Shown piece by piece: positions 26,442 to 34,815 of a stretch of 64,000 nucleotides of DNA. This stretch comes from Bdellovibrionales bacterium (lineage in GTDB: Bacteria > Pseudomonadota > Alphaproteobacteria > UBA9219), in contig JBAZRW010000004.1 in assembly GCA_041662785.1 (NCBI GenBank), forward strand, positions 1-64,000. The letters run 5' to 3'. Made by a program: the position numbers and the translations under genes. Under the pieces are notes generated by a model. The model made no database searches. It worked only from the letters and a program-made list of their open reading frames with translations, and had not been told where the DNA came from. Within the stretch, counting starts at the first letter, position 1. Each line of letters opens with the position of its first letter.

Positions 26442-26498
26442 GTTAACACACGGGCCTGATGGGGCGCAATCTTAAACAGGCGTTAGCCGTCTGCTATG
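26442..26498 (-). repeat. Diverged partial copy of the dispersed repeat (copy 3)
   Basis: Shares GGGGCGCAATCTTAAA and TTAACACA with copies at 959 and 29078, followed by a similar CCGTCT-ATG end. The CCA-terminated half is missing. It lies between the M20 gene end and mltG, in the orientation that copy 1 has to rnd. Confidence 0.45.
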
Positions 26499-27912
26499 GA
26501 AAAACCTGCACCGCGCCACGAGAAAGAAGCGTTTGAACAAAAGGACAAGGCTGCGTCCGGCTTGGCGAGCCGCAAGGCTGGGCGGTGATGACTTTGCCTT
26601 GAGCATAAGCCAGTAGCATGCGCAAGGTCGAAGCATAACCAGACGTTAAGGCAAACGGATCATCCTGTTCGCCCAGCGTCATGCGTTCATCTTGGCGATG
26701 GCTTCCGTTCCGATGAGGAATGAACAACACGCTTGAGGCCCGCCCGCTTTGTTGCAGGATGGCGCTGTCATGGCCGGGGCCGGACGGCATTGTTTGGAAT
26801 TTAAGCCCAAGCTGTTCTGCCGCGCTGGCAAGGCCGCTCACCAAAGCAGGGTTCATTTGAATGGGTTTTTGAAGAAGGACATCCTCTTCTTTTATGGTGA
26901 AGGTAAGGCCGCGTTGTTTTGCAACGGTTTGTCCCGTGCTTCGGACGATTTCCATCGCCATTTGGAGAGCGCCTTCATCGCTGCTTCGAATATCAAAAAG
27001 AACTTCGTTGTTGGGCGATACAATGTTGAGGCTGCCGCCCCCTTTGACACGCGTGTCGCCAAAAGAGAAAGTGAGGTCGGGGGTTTGTTGCCGAAGGAGA
27101 GCCAAACCTTCTTCCAGTTTAACCATGAAGTGCGCTCCGCCTAACACGGCGTCATGTCTCTGCGCTTGGGGGCAGGCCCCCGAATGGTCGGCGCGACCAT
27201 CAAAACGCACATAACCGCAGCGGTGGGTTCCTTTGATGCTGTGAACAATGCCGATATCAAGCTGCGCATCGGCGAGATCGTCGCTTTGCTCGATATGGGG
27301 TTCTACGAACGCGGCCATTTCTTCGTGCGGCATCAAGGCGTGAGAGGCAAGGAGGGCTTCTTGTAACTTTTTTGTATCAAGGCCGTGGTGAGTCTCCATC
27401 GCATAGGCCAAGGTTTCGCCAGAGCCAAGTTTGTCTTGCGCTATCAGCGCTGCAAGGGGGAGGCGACCCGTAGCGGCTTTGGCGCTGACCGCAAACTGGA
27501 AGCGTGAGCTTTCTTCGTTGGGGAAAAGAACGGTGACCAAAGGGGCATGAAAGGGGATCCTTTGGCGCGCCACGATTTCCATGGCTTGAAGACCCGCGAT
27601 AACACCCGCCATGCCATCATATTGCCCGCCGTTAGGGACGGCATCCGTATGCGACCCCATGGCCAAGGCGGCCTTGGCGCGATCCTGCGGGTCGGTGGGT
27701 TCCATAACAATGTAACACGTCCCCGCTAAATCTTGATAGGCGATCGCGCCAAAGGCGTTATGGGCTCCTTGGCATAAAAGTTGAGCGGCCTGCCGCGTTT
27801 CTTTCGTATAGCCCAAGCGATTAACGCCATGGGCAAGCGCATAATGTATTGTGGCAAGGCGGGCAAAAAGGGTGCGGGAAAAGATAAGGTCTTCTTGTGT
27901 CAATGTTGTCAT
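26494..27912 (-). CDS. M20-family Zn-dependent amidohydrolase (N-carbamoyl amino acid / allantoate type)
   Basis: A 472-residue metallo-amidase of the AllC/HyuC branch of M20, which hydrolyses N-carbamoyl amino acids, ureidoglycine-type compounds or allantoate. Metal and substrate motifs are MGSHTDAVPNGGQYDGMAG, LFPNEESSRFQ (usually NEEGSRF) and FVEPHIEQS, then GRADHSGACP and PSGPGHDSAIL. The last 35 residues (TAQPCGSPSRTQPCPFVQTL) exceed the usual end and are Cys/Pro-rich. It is a single gene with no uptake or hydantoinase partner nearby. The exact substrate is unknown. Confidence 0.8.
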   Translation of the reverse strand: MTTLTQEDLIFSRTLFARLATIHYALAHGVNRLGYTKETRQAAQLLCQGAHNAFGAIAYQDLAGTCYIVMEPTDPQDRAKAALAMGSHTDAVPNGGQYDGMAGVIAGLQAMEIVARQRIPFHAPLVTVLFPNEESSRFQFAVSAKAATGRLPLAALIAQDKLGSGETLAYAMETHHGLDTKKLQEALLASHALMPHEEMAAFVEPHIEQSDDLADAQLDIGIVHSIKGTHRCGYVRFDGRADHSGACPQAQRHDAVLGGAHFMVKLEEGLALLRQQTPDLTFSFGDTRVKGGGSLNIVSPNNEVLFDIRSSDEGALQMAMEIVRSTGQTVAKQRGLTFTIKEEDVLLQKPIQMNPALVSGLASAAEQLGLKFQTMPSGPGHDSAILQQSGRASSVLFIPHRNGSHRQDERMTLGEQDDPFALTSGYASTLRMLLAYAQGKVITAQPCGSPSRTQPCPFVQTLLSRGAVQVFP

Positions 27913-28166
27913 TTTAAGTCAGCCTTTTTATGGTTTAATAAAAAGTAAGCGAGGCAAACAATATGAAAAAAACCCAAGGCGATCCATAACAATCAGCGTT
28001 AATGGCTTTTTTTACGCACAGCATATCCGATAAACAAGCCTAAGGGCGTTCTCAAAAACGCGTTAACCATAAGAATTTTTTTGCGCAATTATATCGCGCA
28101 TAATATACGTTGAATTCACAGAATTACAATCATGCGCGGCGCATATTTGTATTTAGGAGAACGATA

Positions 28167-28865
28167 ATGAGCGAACTTATCATCGATAAAAAGTCTATTG
28201 CCTTGGCCATGAGAGTCTTGGCGCGTAATGCGCAACAAGATCCAGCGGCTTTTCAAACAGAGGTAAACGTCTTTGCACAATCCAGCCCAACTGAGTTTTC
28301 TGCAATTCAAAACGCGATGCGGGAAGTCGGTTTGGAATTTGGTGGCGCATCCGTCACTTCGACAACCGCAGTCACTGAGAATTCGGTAAGAATCTCGGAT
28401 TCGTATATCGGTAAAAAATATGGCAATGAAGAAGGTTTGTTCCTTGGCTACTTCGATTTGGGGAATGACGTAGGCGAAAAGCCCATTTTCGTTCTTGAAC
28501 TCACAAAAGAAAGCATGACGTTCGTTCATACAGTGAAGGCACAAGGCACTCTTCCGAATGGATACGTTGCTGATCCGTATACCTATGATGCGAGACAGGG
28601 GTTGCGCGAAGGTAAAACGGTTATTGCAACTTTTGATATGGTTATGGCCGCGTATAAGGAACAAGACAAATTCGAAGAGAACGGCAAAAACGGTAAGCCT
28701 CAGAAGATGTTTAAAGATGCTGGATGGGTTTTAACCAGTTCGCCCCATCCCGTCAATCCTTACGGTGTAAGGATCGTCGGTTTCAGGGTCGGGGGCGTCG
28801 ACTGGGGCTTTAAAGGCTACTTTCTTGCGCCTAGCCTCTTGGTGCGCACGGCGTTAACCCTTTAG
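28167..28865 (+). CDS. Hypothetical soluble protein
   Basis: A 232-residue protein with no family recognised. The start is ATG 28167 with AGGAGAACGATA upstream; the in-frame ATG at 28110 lacks a ribosome site. The first 55 residues are helical with Ala/Gln (ALAMRVLARNAQQDP). The rest looks beta-rich with aromatic-Gly patterns (EGLFLGYFDLGND, DAGWVLTSSPHPVNPYG, VGGVDWGFKGYFLAP). No signal peptide. It stands alone between a divergent hydrolase and a repeat. The central GKTVIATFDMVMAAYKEQ block may help a remote-homology search. Confidence 0.5.
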   Translation: MSELIIDKKSIALAMRVLARNAQQDPAAFQTEVNVFAQSSPTEFSAIQNAMREVGLEFGGASVTSTTAVTENSVRISDSYIGKKYGNEEGLFLGYFDLGNDVGEKPIFVLELTKESMTFVHTVKAQGTLPNGYVADPYTYDARQGLREGKTVIATFDMVMAAYKEQDKFEENGKNGKPQKMFKDAGWVLTSSPHPVNPYGVRIVGFRVGGVDWGFKGYFLAPSLLVRTALTL

Positions 28866-29042
28866 TTATTTAATTATTTTCTTTCTGTCCGCGCGAAGAG
28901 GGCGGCGGATTTGCCGCAGCGTGGCATCGTCGCGATACTTTTTTGCGCAGCCCGCGTACACGTGCGCGGGCTGTCGTTGTATTGCTCGGTTGTGAACTTA
29001 CACTTCGCGGAAGTTCGAGCCTGCGTGACAGACAAAAGCTAA

Positions 29043-29066
29043 CAAAAAAGCCGCCCATAGGGCGGC
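29043..29066 (-). terminator. Minus-strand intrinsic terminator
   Basis: GCCGCCC-ATA-GGGCGGC with TTTTTT on the minus strand. It follows, in minus orientation, the 112-bp repeat copy 2, eleven bases after its CCA, and no protein gene precedes it on that strand. The interval 28866-29307 has no clear gene besides this and the repeat. Confidence 0.7.
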
Positions 29067-29077
29067 CATTTGTTAGC

Positions 29078-29189
29078 TGGTGCGCCCAAATGGAATTATA
29101 TCGAACTATTCAGACGCCCACGAAGTCATTAACACAATGGTCGAGTGGGGCGCAATCTTAAATAATCTTCAGCTAAATCAGCCGTCTAT
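29078..29189 (-). repeat. 112-bp dispersed repeat, copy 2 (perfect 7-bp terminal stem and CCA)
   Basis: About 94% identical to 959-1070. On the minus strand TGCGCCC pairs perfectly with GGGCGCA, followed by CCA; copy 1 has a wobble at position six of the same stem, so pairing is kept. A terminator stands just downstream on that strand (29043), the arrangement of a short RNA gene. The next gene on the plus strand is the 53-residue frame. Confidence 0.75.
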
Positions 29190-29307
29190 GAACGCGCCCG
29201 TTTTATAGAGCGGTGCGGGTTTAGTTTCCGATCTGAGATTCAAATCGTTAAGATTTTAACCTTTGGCTTTGCCATCCCATTCACCCCAGAAAACAAGGAG
29301 CACCGCT

Positions 29308-29469
29308 ATGGCGTTTAGTACAGATGAAGCGCACATGATGGATTTGAGGCGGCAAGAAATTACCTTATCCCCAAGGGCATGGATGCGCCCGACAGGGAGC
29401 GTAGCGAAGGGTTGTCACCACCTTAAGAATACCATAGAAGGCAGATGTAGGTTTTTCTATTTAAAGTAA
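29308..29469 (+). CDS. Possible 53-residue small protein
   Basis: ATG 29308 follows a good AAGGAG at seven to eight bases and the frame runs 53 codons. The product MAFSTDEAHMMDLRRQEI then GCHHLKNTIEGRCRFF has no known family, no membrane segment and two His/Cys patches. It lies 62 bp before the hybrid kinase and could be its leader gene; chance remains possible. Confidence 0.35.
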   Translation: MAFSTDEAHMMDLRRQEITLSPRAWMRPTGSVAKGCHHLKNTIEGRCRFFYLK

Positions 29470-29531
29470 CACATTGTTAGAGAAGAATCTCCTAAGGTGA
29501 GGGAATGCCCACTCCTTATTCAGAGTAAGCC

Positions 29532-31610
29532 ATGGGGTCTTCACCAGAAGATAGCAGCACAGACTATATCCGCTTTGCTTACGAAGAAGGTGCCGTTGCG
29601 GCTTTTTTTCTTGCCGATGAACTTATCGTTCATTGCAACGGGGCGGCCGTAAAAGCCTTTGGCATGAAATCAAAAAAAGATTTGATCGGCCAACATCCGG
29701 GCGTTCTATCACCTAAATACCAACCGGACGGAAGAACGTCGGCGCAAGCAGCCGCTGCGCGTATTAGTGAATGCCTTCAAAAAGGGTCGGCGACTTTTGA
29801 ATGGATTCACAAACGCCAAGACACAGGTGAAGTTTTTCACGTCATCGTAACGCTGACCTTGGGACGGGTGCATGACAAAGACATGGCGATGGCTTCTTTT
29901 CAGGATATCAAAGAGCTTGTGGAAGCCAGAAAAGCGCGTGAGGAAGTTGCCAAGAACCTAGAAAATGAAGTTCAAGCGTTGGAGACAGCCAAAAAACAAG
30001 CCGAGGCCGCCAATCGTGCCAAAAGCGATTTCTTAGCCAATATGAGTCACGAAATTCGTACGCCTATGAACGCTGTTTTAGGCCTCTCCCAGCTTTTGTT
30101 AGAAACAGACCTAAAACCGGAACAGCATTCATGGGCGCAGATCATTTATCAATCAGGGGATGGGCTTCTTGGTTTAATCAACGATATTTTGGACTTCACT
30201 AAAATCGATGAAGGACAACTGCGCCTCGAATCTATTGATTTTGATCTTTGCTCCACCGTTGCTGATGTGACGGACGTGCTCACAATTAAGGCGTGCGAAA
30301 AGAAATTTGAATTAATCGTGTCCTTTGCTAACAACCTGCCTCACCATGTTCTTGGCGATCCAGGGCGGTTTAAACAAATCCTTTATAATTTGATTGGCAA
30401 CGCGATCAAATTTACGGCGCATGGACACGTTCTCATTAATATGAGCCTCTTAGAGGAAGATGAAGAAAATATCACGCTGCAAATAGGCGTCGAGGACACG
30501 GGCATAGGCATCCCCAAAGATAAGCTTGATTATATTTTTGAAAAATTCGCTCAAGGAGAAGAATCAACAACGCGTCGTTTTGGCGGCACGGGCTTAGGAC
30601 TTGCCATATCGCGTCGTCTCGTCCAGCTCATGGGCGGCCAGATGCGGGTTACAAGTGATGAGGGGGTCGGCTCGGCTTTTACATATGATTTGCATCTCAA
30701 ACGCAGTCACCATAAAGATGTAACCAGTTTACTCCCAGAAGTCGTCTTAAAAAACAAGCGTGTTTTGATCGTTGATGACTATGACATTAACTGCATGATC
30801 ATTAAAAAAAGCTTGGACAGCCTTTTCTTGCGCTGCGACGTGGCTGTTTCGTTCGCACAGGCCAAACAAAAAATTAAAAATGCGATCCAAGAAAACGACG
30901 CCTATGATTTCGCAATTCTCGATTACAAACTCGATCAAGAGGATGGCTTGATCTTATGCCAAGAGATCACGCGCTCTGACGGCTTCAAGCCGTTACCTCT
31001 GGTGATCATGCTTACAGCCTATGGGCGCTTTATCTCGCTTGATCGCATGACAGAGGCTGGCGCTTCCGGCTTTCTGGTCAAGCCCTTTTATCCAGTCCAG
31101 CTTGAGGCGGTCTTAAAGCTCATGTGGCAACGGCGAGAAGAAAAAGGCTCCCCCCTCATTGTTACGCGGCATACGATCATCAAGATGATGGAGGAAGATG
31201 ACGCTGTTCCTCAAGAAAAGGCCAATCTTGAAGAAATAAGAATCCTGGTCGTCGAAGATATGCCCGTTAACCTTATGCTGATGACGAAGATTTTGGACAA
31301 ATATGGCTGTCAGGTTGATACCGCAGATGGCGGCGACGAGGCCATAGAAAAGGTCAAGAAAAATCATTACGACATCGTCTTTATGGATTGCCAGATGCCT
31401 GAGATTGATGGCTATACGGCGACGCAAAGAATAAGAGAATTTGAAAAACCGCTAGGCCAGCACACAACAATCATTGCGTTAACCGCCGATGCTATGACAA
31501 GCGACAAAGAGTGCTGCCTTCTTGCGGGAATGGATGATCACGTGGGCAAGCCGTTTAAACAAAGCCAACTGATCGAGGCAATAAATAAGTGGTGTCATAA
31601 AGGAAAGTAA
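29532..31610 (+). CDS. Hybrid sensor histidine kinase with two receiver domains
   Basis: A 692-residue cytosolic signalling kinase without membrane segments. Order: PAS-like sensor at about 18-128, coiled-coil linker 130-165, HisKA with phospho-His173 in NMSHEIRTPMN, HATPase_c with N-box NLIGNAIKF, DTGIGIP and GGTGLGLAISRRL. Receiver 1 follows at about 409-532 (D464 in FAILDYKL; T495, K517), then receiver 2 at about 570-688 (D619 in VFMDCQMP; K673). Both receivers keep phospho-acceptor residues. No cognate regulator or output gene adjoins, so it is an orphan kinase. The ATG has only a weak ribosome site. Immediately downstream is tRNA-Leu(GAG) on the other strand. Confidence 0.9.
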   Translation: MGSSPEDSSTDYIRFAYEEGAVAAFFLADELIVHCNGAAVKAFGMKSKKDLIGQHPGVLSPKYQPDGRTSAQAAAARISECLQKGSATFEWIHKRQDTGEVFHVIVTLTLGRVHDKDMAMASFQDIKELVEARKAREEVAKNLENEVQALETAKKQAEAANRAKSDFLANMSHEIRTPMNAVLGLSQLLLETDLKPEQHSWAQIIYQSGDGLLGLINDILDFTKIDEGQLRLESIDFDLCSTVADVTDVLTIKACEKKFELIVSFANNLPHHVLGDPGRFKQILYNLIGNAIKFTAHGHVLINMSLLEEDEENITLQIGVEDTGIGIPKDKLDYIFEKFAQGEESTTRRFGGTGLGLAISRRLVQLMGGQMRVTSDEGVGSAFTYDLHLKRSHHKDVTSLLPEVVLKNKRVLIVDDYDINCMIIKKSLDSLFLRCDVAVSFAQAKQKIKNAIQENDAYDFAILDYKLDQEDGLILCQEITRSDGFKPLPLVIMLTAYGRFISLDRMTEAGASGFLVKPFYPVQLEAVLKLMWQRREEKGSPLIVTRHTIIKMMEEDDAVPQEKANLEEIRILVVEDMPVNLMLMTKILDKYGCQVDTADGGDEAIEKVKKNHYDIVFMDCQMPEIDGYTATQRIREFEKPLGQHTTIIALTADAMTSDKECCLLAGMDDHVGKPFKQSQLIEAINKWCHKGK

Positions 31611-31659
31611 ACCGTTCCTATCTTAAATTTTCTCCCACAAACGCAAAGCGTTTAATAGA

Positions 31660-31746
31660 TGGTGCGGTCAAGAAGACTTGAACTTCCACGAGATTTCTCC
31701 CACAGCGACCTCAACGCTGCGCGTCTACCAATTCCGCCATGACCGC
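31660..31746 (-). tRNA. tRNA-Leu (anticodon GAG)
   Basis: Minus-strand class II tRNA with acceptor GCGGTCA/TGACCGC and encoded ACCA. Anticodon arm CAGCG-TTGAGGT-CGCTG gives anticodon GAG. It has a long variable arm and the leucine-type D arm GGCGGAATTGGTAGACGCG. Confidence 0.95.
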
Positions 31747-31874
31747 ACGGGGCTTATCGCCAGTAGGAGGGTAGGGGTAGCAGATCACGGGCAGGTAAAT
31801 CAAGCGCCTTTTCAAAGAGAATTATGGAAAAAGGAGGCCGGATATTGAGCTTTGGCCTATGGATGGGGTAGGTT

Positions 31875-32573
31875 GTGCCCATGATCAATCCGAAAACCCC
31901 AGTTTCTCCCTTCGAGTGGAAGGTTTCCACGGGCCTTGTGCCCTATGAGGAAGCCTTGGCCGTTATGGACGCTCGCGTGGACGCGGTGCTCGCGGGGGGG
32001 GCGGGTGAGCTTGTCTGGTTGCTGGAGCATCCGCCCCTTTACACGGCGGGCACGAGCGCCTGCGCGGAGGAGCTGATCGATGCGGCGCGGTTTCCTGTTT
32101 ACCAGACGGGGCGCGGCGGCAAGCATACCTATCACGGCCCTCAGCAGCGGGTCGTATATGCGGTGATGGATTTGACGCGCCGCGATCGCGACCTGCGTGC
32201 CCATGTCTGGCGGCTAGAGGAATGGGTGATCCGCACGCTGGCCGCGTTTGGCGTGAGTGGCGGGCGGCGCAAGGGCCGTGTGGGCGTTTGGGTCTTGGCG
32301 GACGGGCAGGATAAGAAGATTGCCGCGCTGGGCGTGCGGGCGCGGCGTTGGGTGACCTCACACGGCGTGGCGATCAACGTGAACCCCGACCTGTCCCATT
32401 TTGCGGGTATTGTGCCGTGCGGGATCAAGGGCTATGGCGTCACGTCGCTCCACGATTTAGGCGTTTGTGCCTCGATGGATGAGGTTGACGCGGCTCTTCA
32501 AAGGCAATTTAAGGGCGTGTTTCTGGCGCATAAAGCCGGAGATAATGCCCAACTCATTGAAAATGATGGATAA
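31875..32573 (+). CDS. lipB: Octanoyltransferase LipB
   Basis: A 232-residue lipoate-biosynthesis enzyme that moves octanoyl from acyl-carrier protein to lipoyl domains. The signature RGGKHTYHGPQQ is present, as are the catalytic Lys region KKIAALGVRARRWVTSHGVA and the active Cys in FAGIVPCGIKGYGVTSL. Start: GTG 31875 or ATG 31881 in frame; both lie close to GGGGTAGGTT. It stands alone, with no lipA beside it. A following GC-rich stem with T-run at 32721 may end its transcript. Confidence 0.92.
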   Translation: MPMINPKTPVSPFEWKVSTGLVPYEEALAVMDARVDAVLAGGAGELVWLLEHPPLYTAGTSACAEELIDAARFPVYQTGRGGKHTYHGPQQRVVYAVMDLTRRDRDLRAHVWRLEEWVIRTLAAFGVSGGRRKGRVGVWVLADGQDKKIAALGVRARRWVTSHGVAINVNPDLSHFAGIVPCGIKGYGVTSLHDLGVCASMDEVDAALQRQFKGVFLAHKAGDNAQLIENDG

Positions 32574-32720
32574 AACAAAATAGAAACAACCCTTGACGGG
32601 TGGTATGATTCCTGCTATTGACATTACCACGCGGAGCTTTGTCCGGATTCACCTCCCTACGCTAAAGCTTCGGGAGGCAGGGGGATTCAGGATTTAGCAT
32701 TCGGCATTCAGGGAAGAAGG

Positions 32721-32749
32721 GGCTTCGTCGCGGCGCGAGGCCTTTTTTG
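32721..32749 (+). terminator. Terminator-like hairpin, copy 1
   Basis: GGCTTCG pairs with CGAGGCC, then TTTTTTG. It lies 148 bp past lipB, and an almost identical copy stands at 32925. Confidence 0.6.
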
Positions 32750-32760
32750 TTGCCCTTTCC

Positions 32761-33135
32761 GTCATCCCCGACACGCGGAACGCGCAGATCGGGGACCCAG
32801 GGGACTGGGCAATGAACGAACGATGGTGAGCGCGGATAGATCGGCTGGATCCCACGTCCATTTTCTTTCGTCTTGCTTCGCCGCGCCGAAGAGAAAATGT
32901 CTTGGGATGACGAAAAAGAAGAAAGGCTTCGTGGCGGCGCGAGGCCTTTTTTGTTGGGCGAAGGGAAAGGTGGTGGAAAGAGCGGCGTGCTTTCCGTTAC
33001 GCCCATCCGTCATCCCCGACAAGCGGAGCGCCAGAGGCGTTCTGCGCAGATCGGGGATCCAGAGGACTGGGCGATAAACGAACGATAGTGTGCGCGGAGA
33101 GGAAAACTGGATACCGGCTTTCGCCGGTATGACGG
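32761..33135. repeat. Block of palindromic intergenic repeats (REP-like)
   Basis: The gene-free stretch 32574-33167 holds at least three units: GTCATCCCCGACA...GATCGGGGA...CCAG at 32761-32805, a second diverged copy at 33008-33078 followed by the same ACTGGGC...AACGAACGAT tail, and a perfect short palindrome ATACCGGC-TTTC-GCCGGTAT at 33111-33130. These belong to the CGTCATxCCCGC...GCGGGxATCCAG type of intergenic repeat. Two terminator-like hairpins are interspersed. Confidence 0.65.
32925..32952 (+). terminator. Terminator-like hairpin, copy 2
   Basis: The same GGCTTCG...CGAGGCC stem with TTTTTTG as at 32721, within the repeat block and with no gene just upstream. It is probably a duplicated repeat unit and not a working terminator. 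Confidence 0.4.
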
Positions 33136-33167
33136 TAGGAGCGTGGCGGGGATGACGGAAGCAAGGC

Positions 33168-33728
33168 TTAATGATCCACCGTGGTCACGGTTGTTTCGGC
33201 GCGGAAGGTTATGGCGGAAATCGTGCCGCCTTTTTGGCCGTAAGCTACTGTTGTTAGAGGTTCAAGGGATCCTGTTTCACAATCAGACCCTGTGCAAGAG
33301 GCGACGTCAGGGCGTTCAACCGCATAGGCTACGCCTCCCGATGATCGTGAAAAGTCGTGAGGAAAGCTTATGGTAAGGGGTTGAGCCAGCTCATGAAGGG
33401 AGCCGCAGGTTATTTTAAACACGGGGGCTGTATGAGGCCTTCCATCCGGCAGGTTCAGGCGACCCTTTTGAAGGGCCACGGTGACGAGGGTGTTTTGGAG
33501 CAGCGCCCCCGCCGGAAAGGTTAGCGTTGCGCCGTAAAGGGGGGAGGTCTTTTGGTCAAAAACGATACTGCCGCCCTCTGGGCCAAGAGACTGGCTTGTC
33601 AGGGTTTCTAAGGGGCCATATTCAAAATAAGCGCCGCGTTTGGGTTCTTTTGCATTGGCGGCAAGGGGTGACGTCAGCAGAAAGGCAAGAGCAAAAAAAA
33701 GAGCAAGATGAACACTGTTTTTTTTCAT
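33168..33728 (-). CDS. Secreted ZU5-like domain protein
   Basis: A 186-residue exported protein. Signal peptide MKKNSVHLALFFALAFLLTS ends at ANA-K. The mature part reads LGPEGGSIVFDQKT, GATLTFPAGALLQNTLVTVA and LAQPLTISFPHDF, matching the GPxGG, PxGAL and kPxxLSxP pattern of ZU5-like beta domains seen in bacterial surface proteins. Two Cys in CTGSDC may form a disulfide. AAGGAGAGCAAG precedes ATG. It lies downstream of phaR on the same strand but 30 bp away; a link with PHA is not implied. Confidence 0.6.
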   Translation of the reverse strand: MKKNSVHLALFFALAFLLTSPLAANAKEPKRGAYFEYGPLETLTSQSLGPEGGSIVFDQKTSPLYGATLTFPAGALLQNTLVTVALQKGRLNLPDGRPHTAPVFKITCGSLHELAQPLTISFPHDFSRSSGGVAYAVERPDVASCTGSDCETGSLEPLTTVAYGQKGGTISAITFRAETTVTTVDH

Positions 33729-33761
33729 CTTGCTCTCCTTGTTTTTATAAGGGCTGTGCCT

Positions 33762-34595
33762 TTAGGCGCGGCTTTTGGCCAGATCGGCTAGCTGACGCTG
33801 CAGGTTGGCGATTTTTTGCTGCATGTCGTCGGCCCCTGTGCTGGCGGCCGCGCTGGCGACGCTAGGCATTGGCGTGTTCGTCGCGGCAGGCGCTTCGGTA
33901 CGGGGCTTGTTGATATTGGTCACCGAGGCCGAGGGAGACTCCGTCGTTGTTTTACAGCAAGTGCTGTCGTTCTTGTTGGCGCTGGCCGAGCAGCAAGAGG
34001 CGGCGGGGGCCGTGTCATGGCTGCTTTTTGTTGAGCAGCATGAAGCGGTTGATGGTTTAGAAGACGTTGTGGACGAAGAAGGTGTAGCGGCCTCGGTCGT
34101 GCTTTCGCTACCGCCCAAGATGGAGCCCATATTAAACGGCGTGAACATACGCATGGTATTTTCGAACATGGACATGTTTTGCTTGCCCATTTCCTCAAGC
34201 GTCGTGCCAAAGGGGAACATGCCGCCGAAGGTGTTTTTGTAATGATCGCGGATTTGATCCTGATTGCCTGTGAGCATATCCATGCTGTGTTCAAGGTATT
34301 TGGGAACCATCCACTGCAAATTGTCGCCATAAAAGCTGATCAACTGGCGCAAAAAGCCAATGGGAAGAAGGTTTTGCTGACCCGTTTTGTTTTCTTCTTC
34401 GACAATGATTTGCGTGAGAACGGAGCGCGTGATGTCATCGCTGGTTTTGGCATCATAGACGTTAAAGGTTTCGCCCGCCTTGACCATCGTGGAGAGATCC
34501 TCCAGCGTGACATACGAACTGGTCGCCGTGTTGTACAGGCGACGGTTGGCGTATTTCTTGATGGTGATGCTCTGCTTGGCCGTTTGTGCGCACAT
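33762..34595 (-). CDS. phaR: PHA synthesis repressor PhaR, with Cys-rich tail
   Basis: A 277-residue regulator of polyhydroxyalkanoate (PHA) storage. The N-terminal DNA-binding domain (IKKYANRRLYNTATSSYVTL, then VYDAKTSDDITRSVLTQII) and PHB-accumulation domain (LPIGFLRQLISFYGDNLQWM) are typical; PhaR proteins bind PHA and control phasin genes. Unusual is the tail after residue 160, Ser/Thr/Ala-rich with three Cys-Cys pairs (ASCCSTKSS, AASCCSASA, STCCKTTT) and a final helix (MQQKIANLQRQLADLAKSRA). The start is ATG 34595; upstream frame extension to 34829 has no ribosome site. It is divergent from the phaE/phaC pair. Confidence 0.88.
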   Translation of the reverse strand: MCAQTAKQSITIKKYANRRLYNTATSSYVTLEDLSTMVKAGETFNVYDAKTSDDITRSVLTQIIVEEENKTGQQNLLPIGFLRQLISFYGDNLQWMVPKYLEHSMDMLTGNQDQIRDHYKNTFGGMFPFGTTLEEMGKQNMSMFENTMRMFTPFNMGSILGGSESTTEAATPSSSTTSSKPSTASCCSTKSSHDTAPAASCCSASANKNDSTCCKTTTESPSASVTNINKPRTEAPAATNTPMPSVASAAASTGADDMQQKIANLQRQLADLAKSRA

Positions 34596-34815
34596 GATTT
34601 TGTTCCCGCGTGATGAGTGAGGACTGAAGGGAAAGGATGGGGGCAACGACGCGCCCGAATCCAAGAAAGGAAGATTAACCAATTTTCCCCATCCTTGGAA
34701 AAAATACAAGAGCCTTTTAATCTTTTGGTAAAGATTTTTTGAGTTGTGGCAATTGGGAATCGCCGCCAAGGAGATTTGATCACCATTTACATTTGGAAAG
34801 GAGCGTGTTTTAGTT

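Noticed and set aside
32761..33135. CRISPR-like array in the repeat-rich interval
   Set aside because: The units are palindromic and irregularly spaced, with no uniform repeat-spacer pattern.
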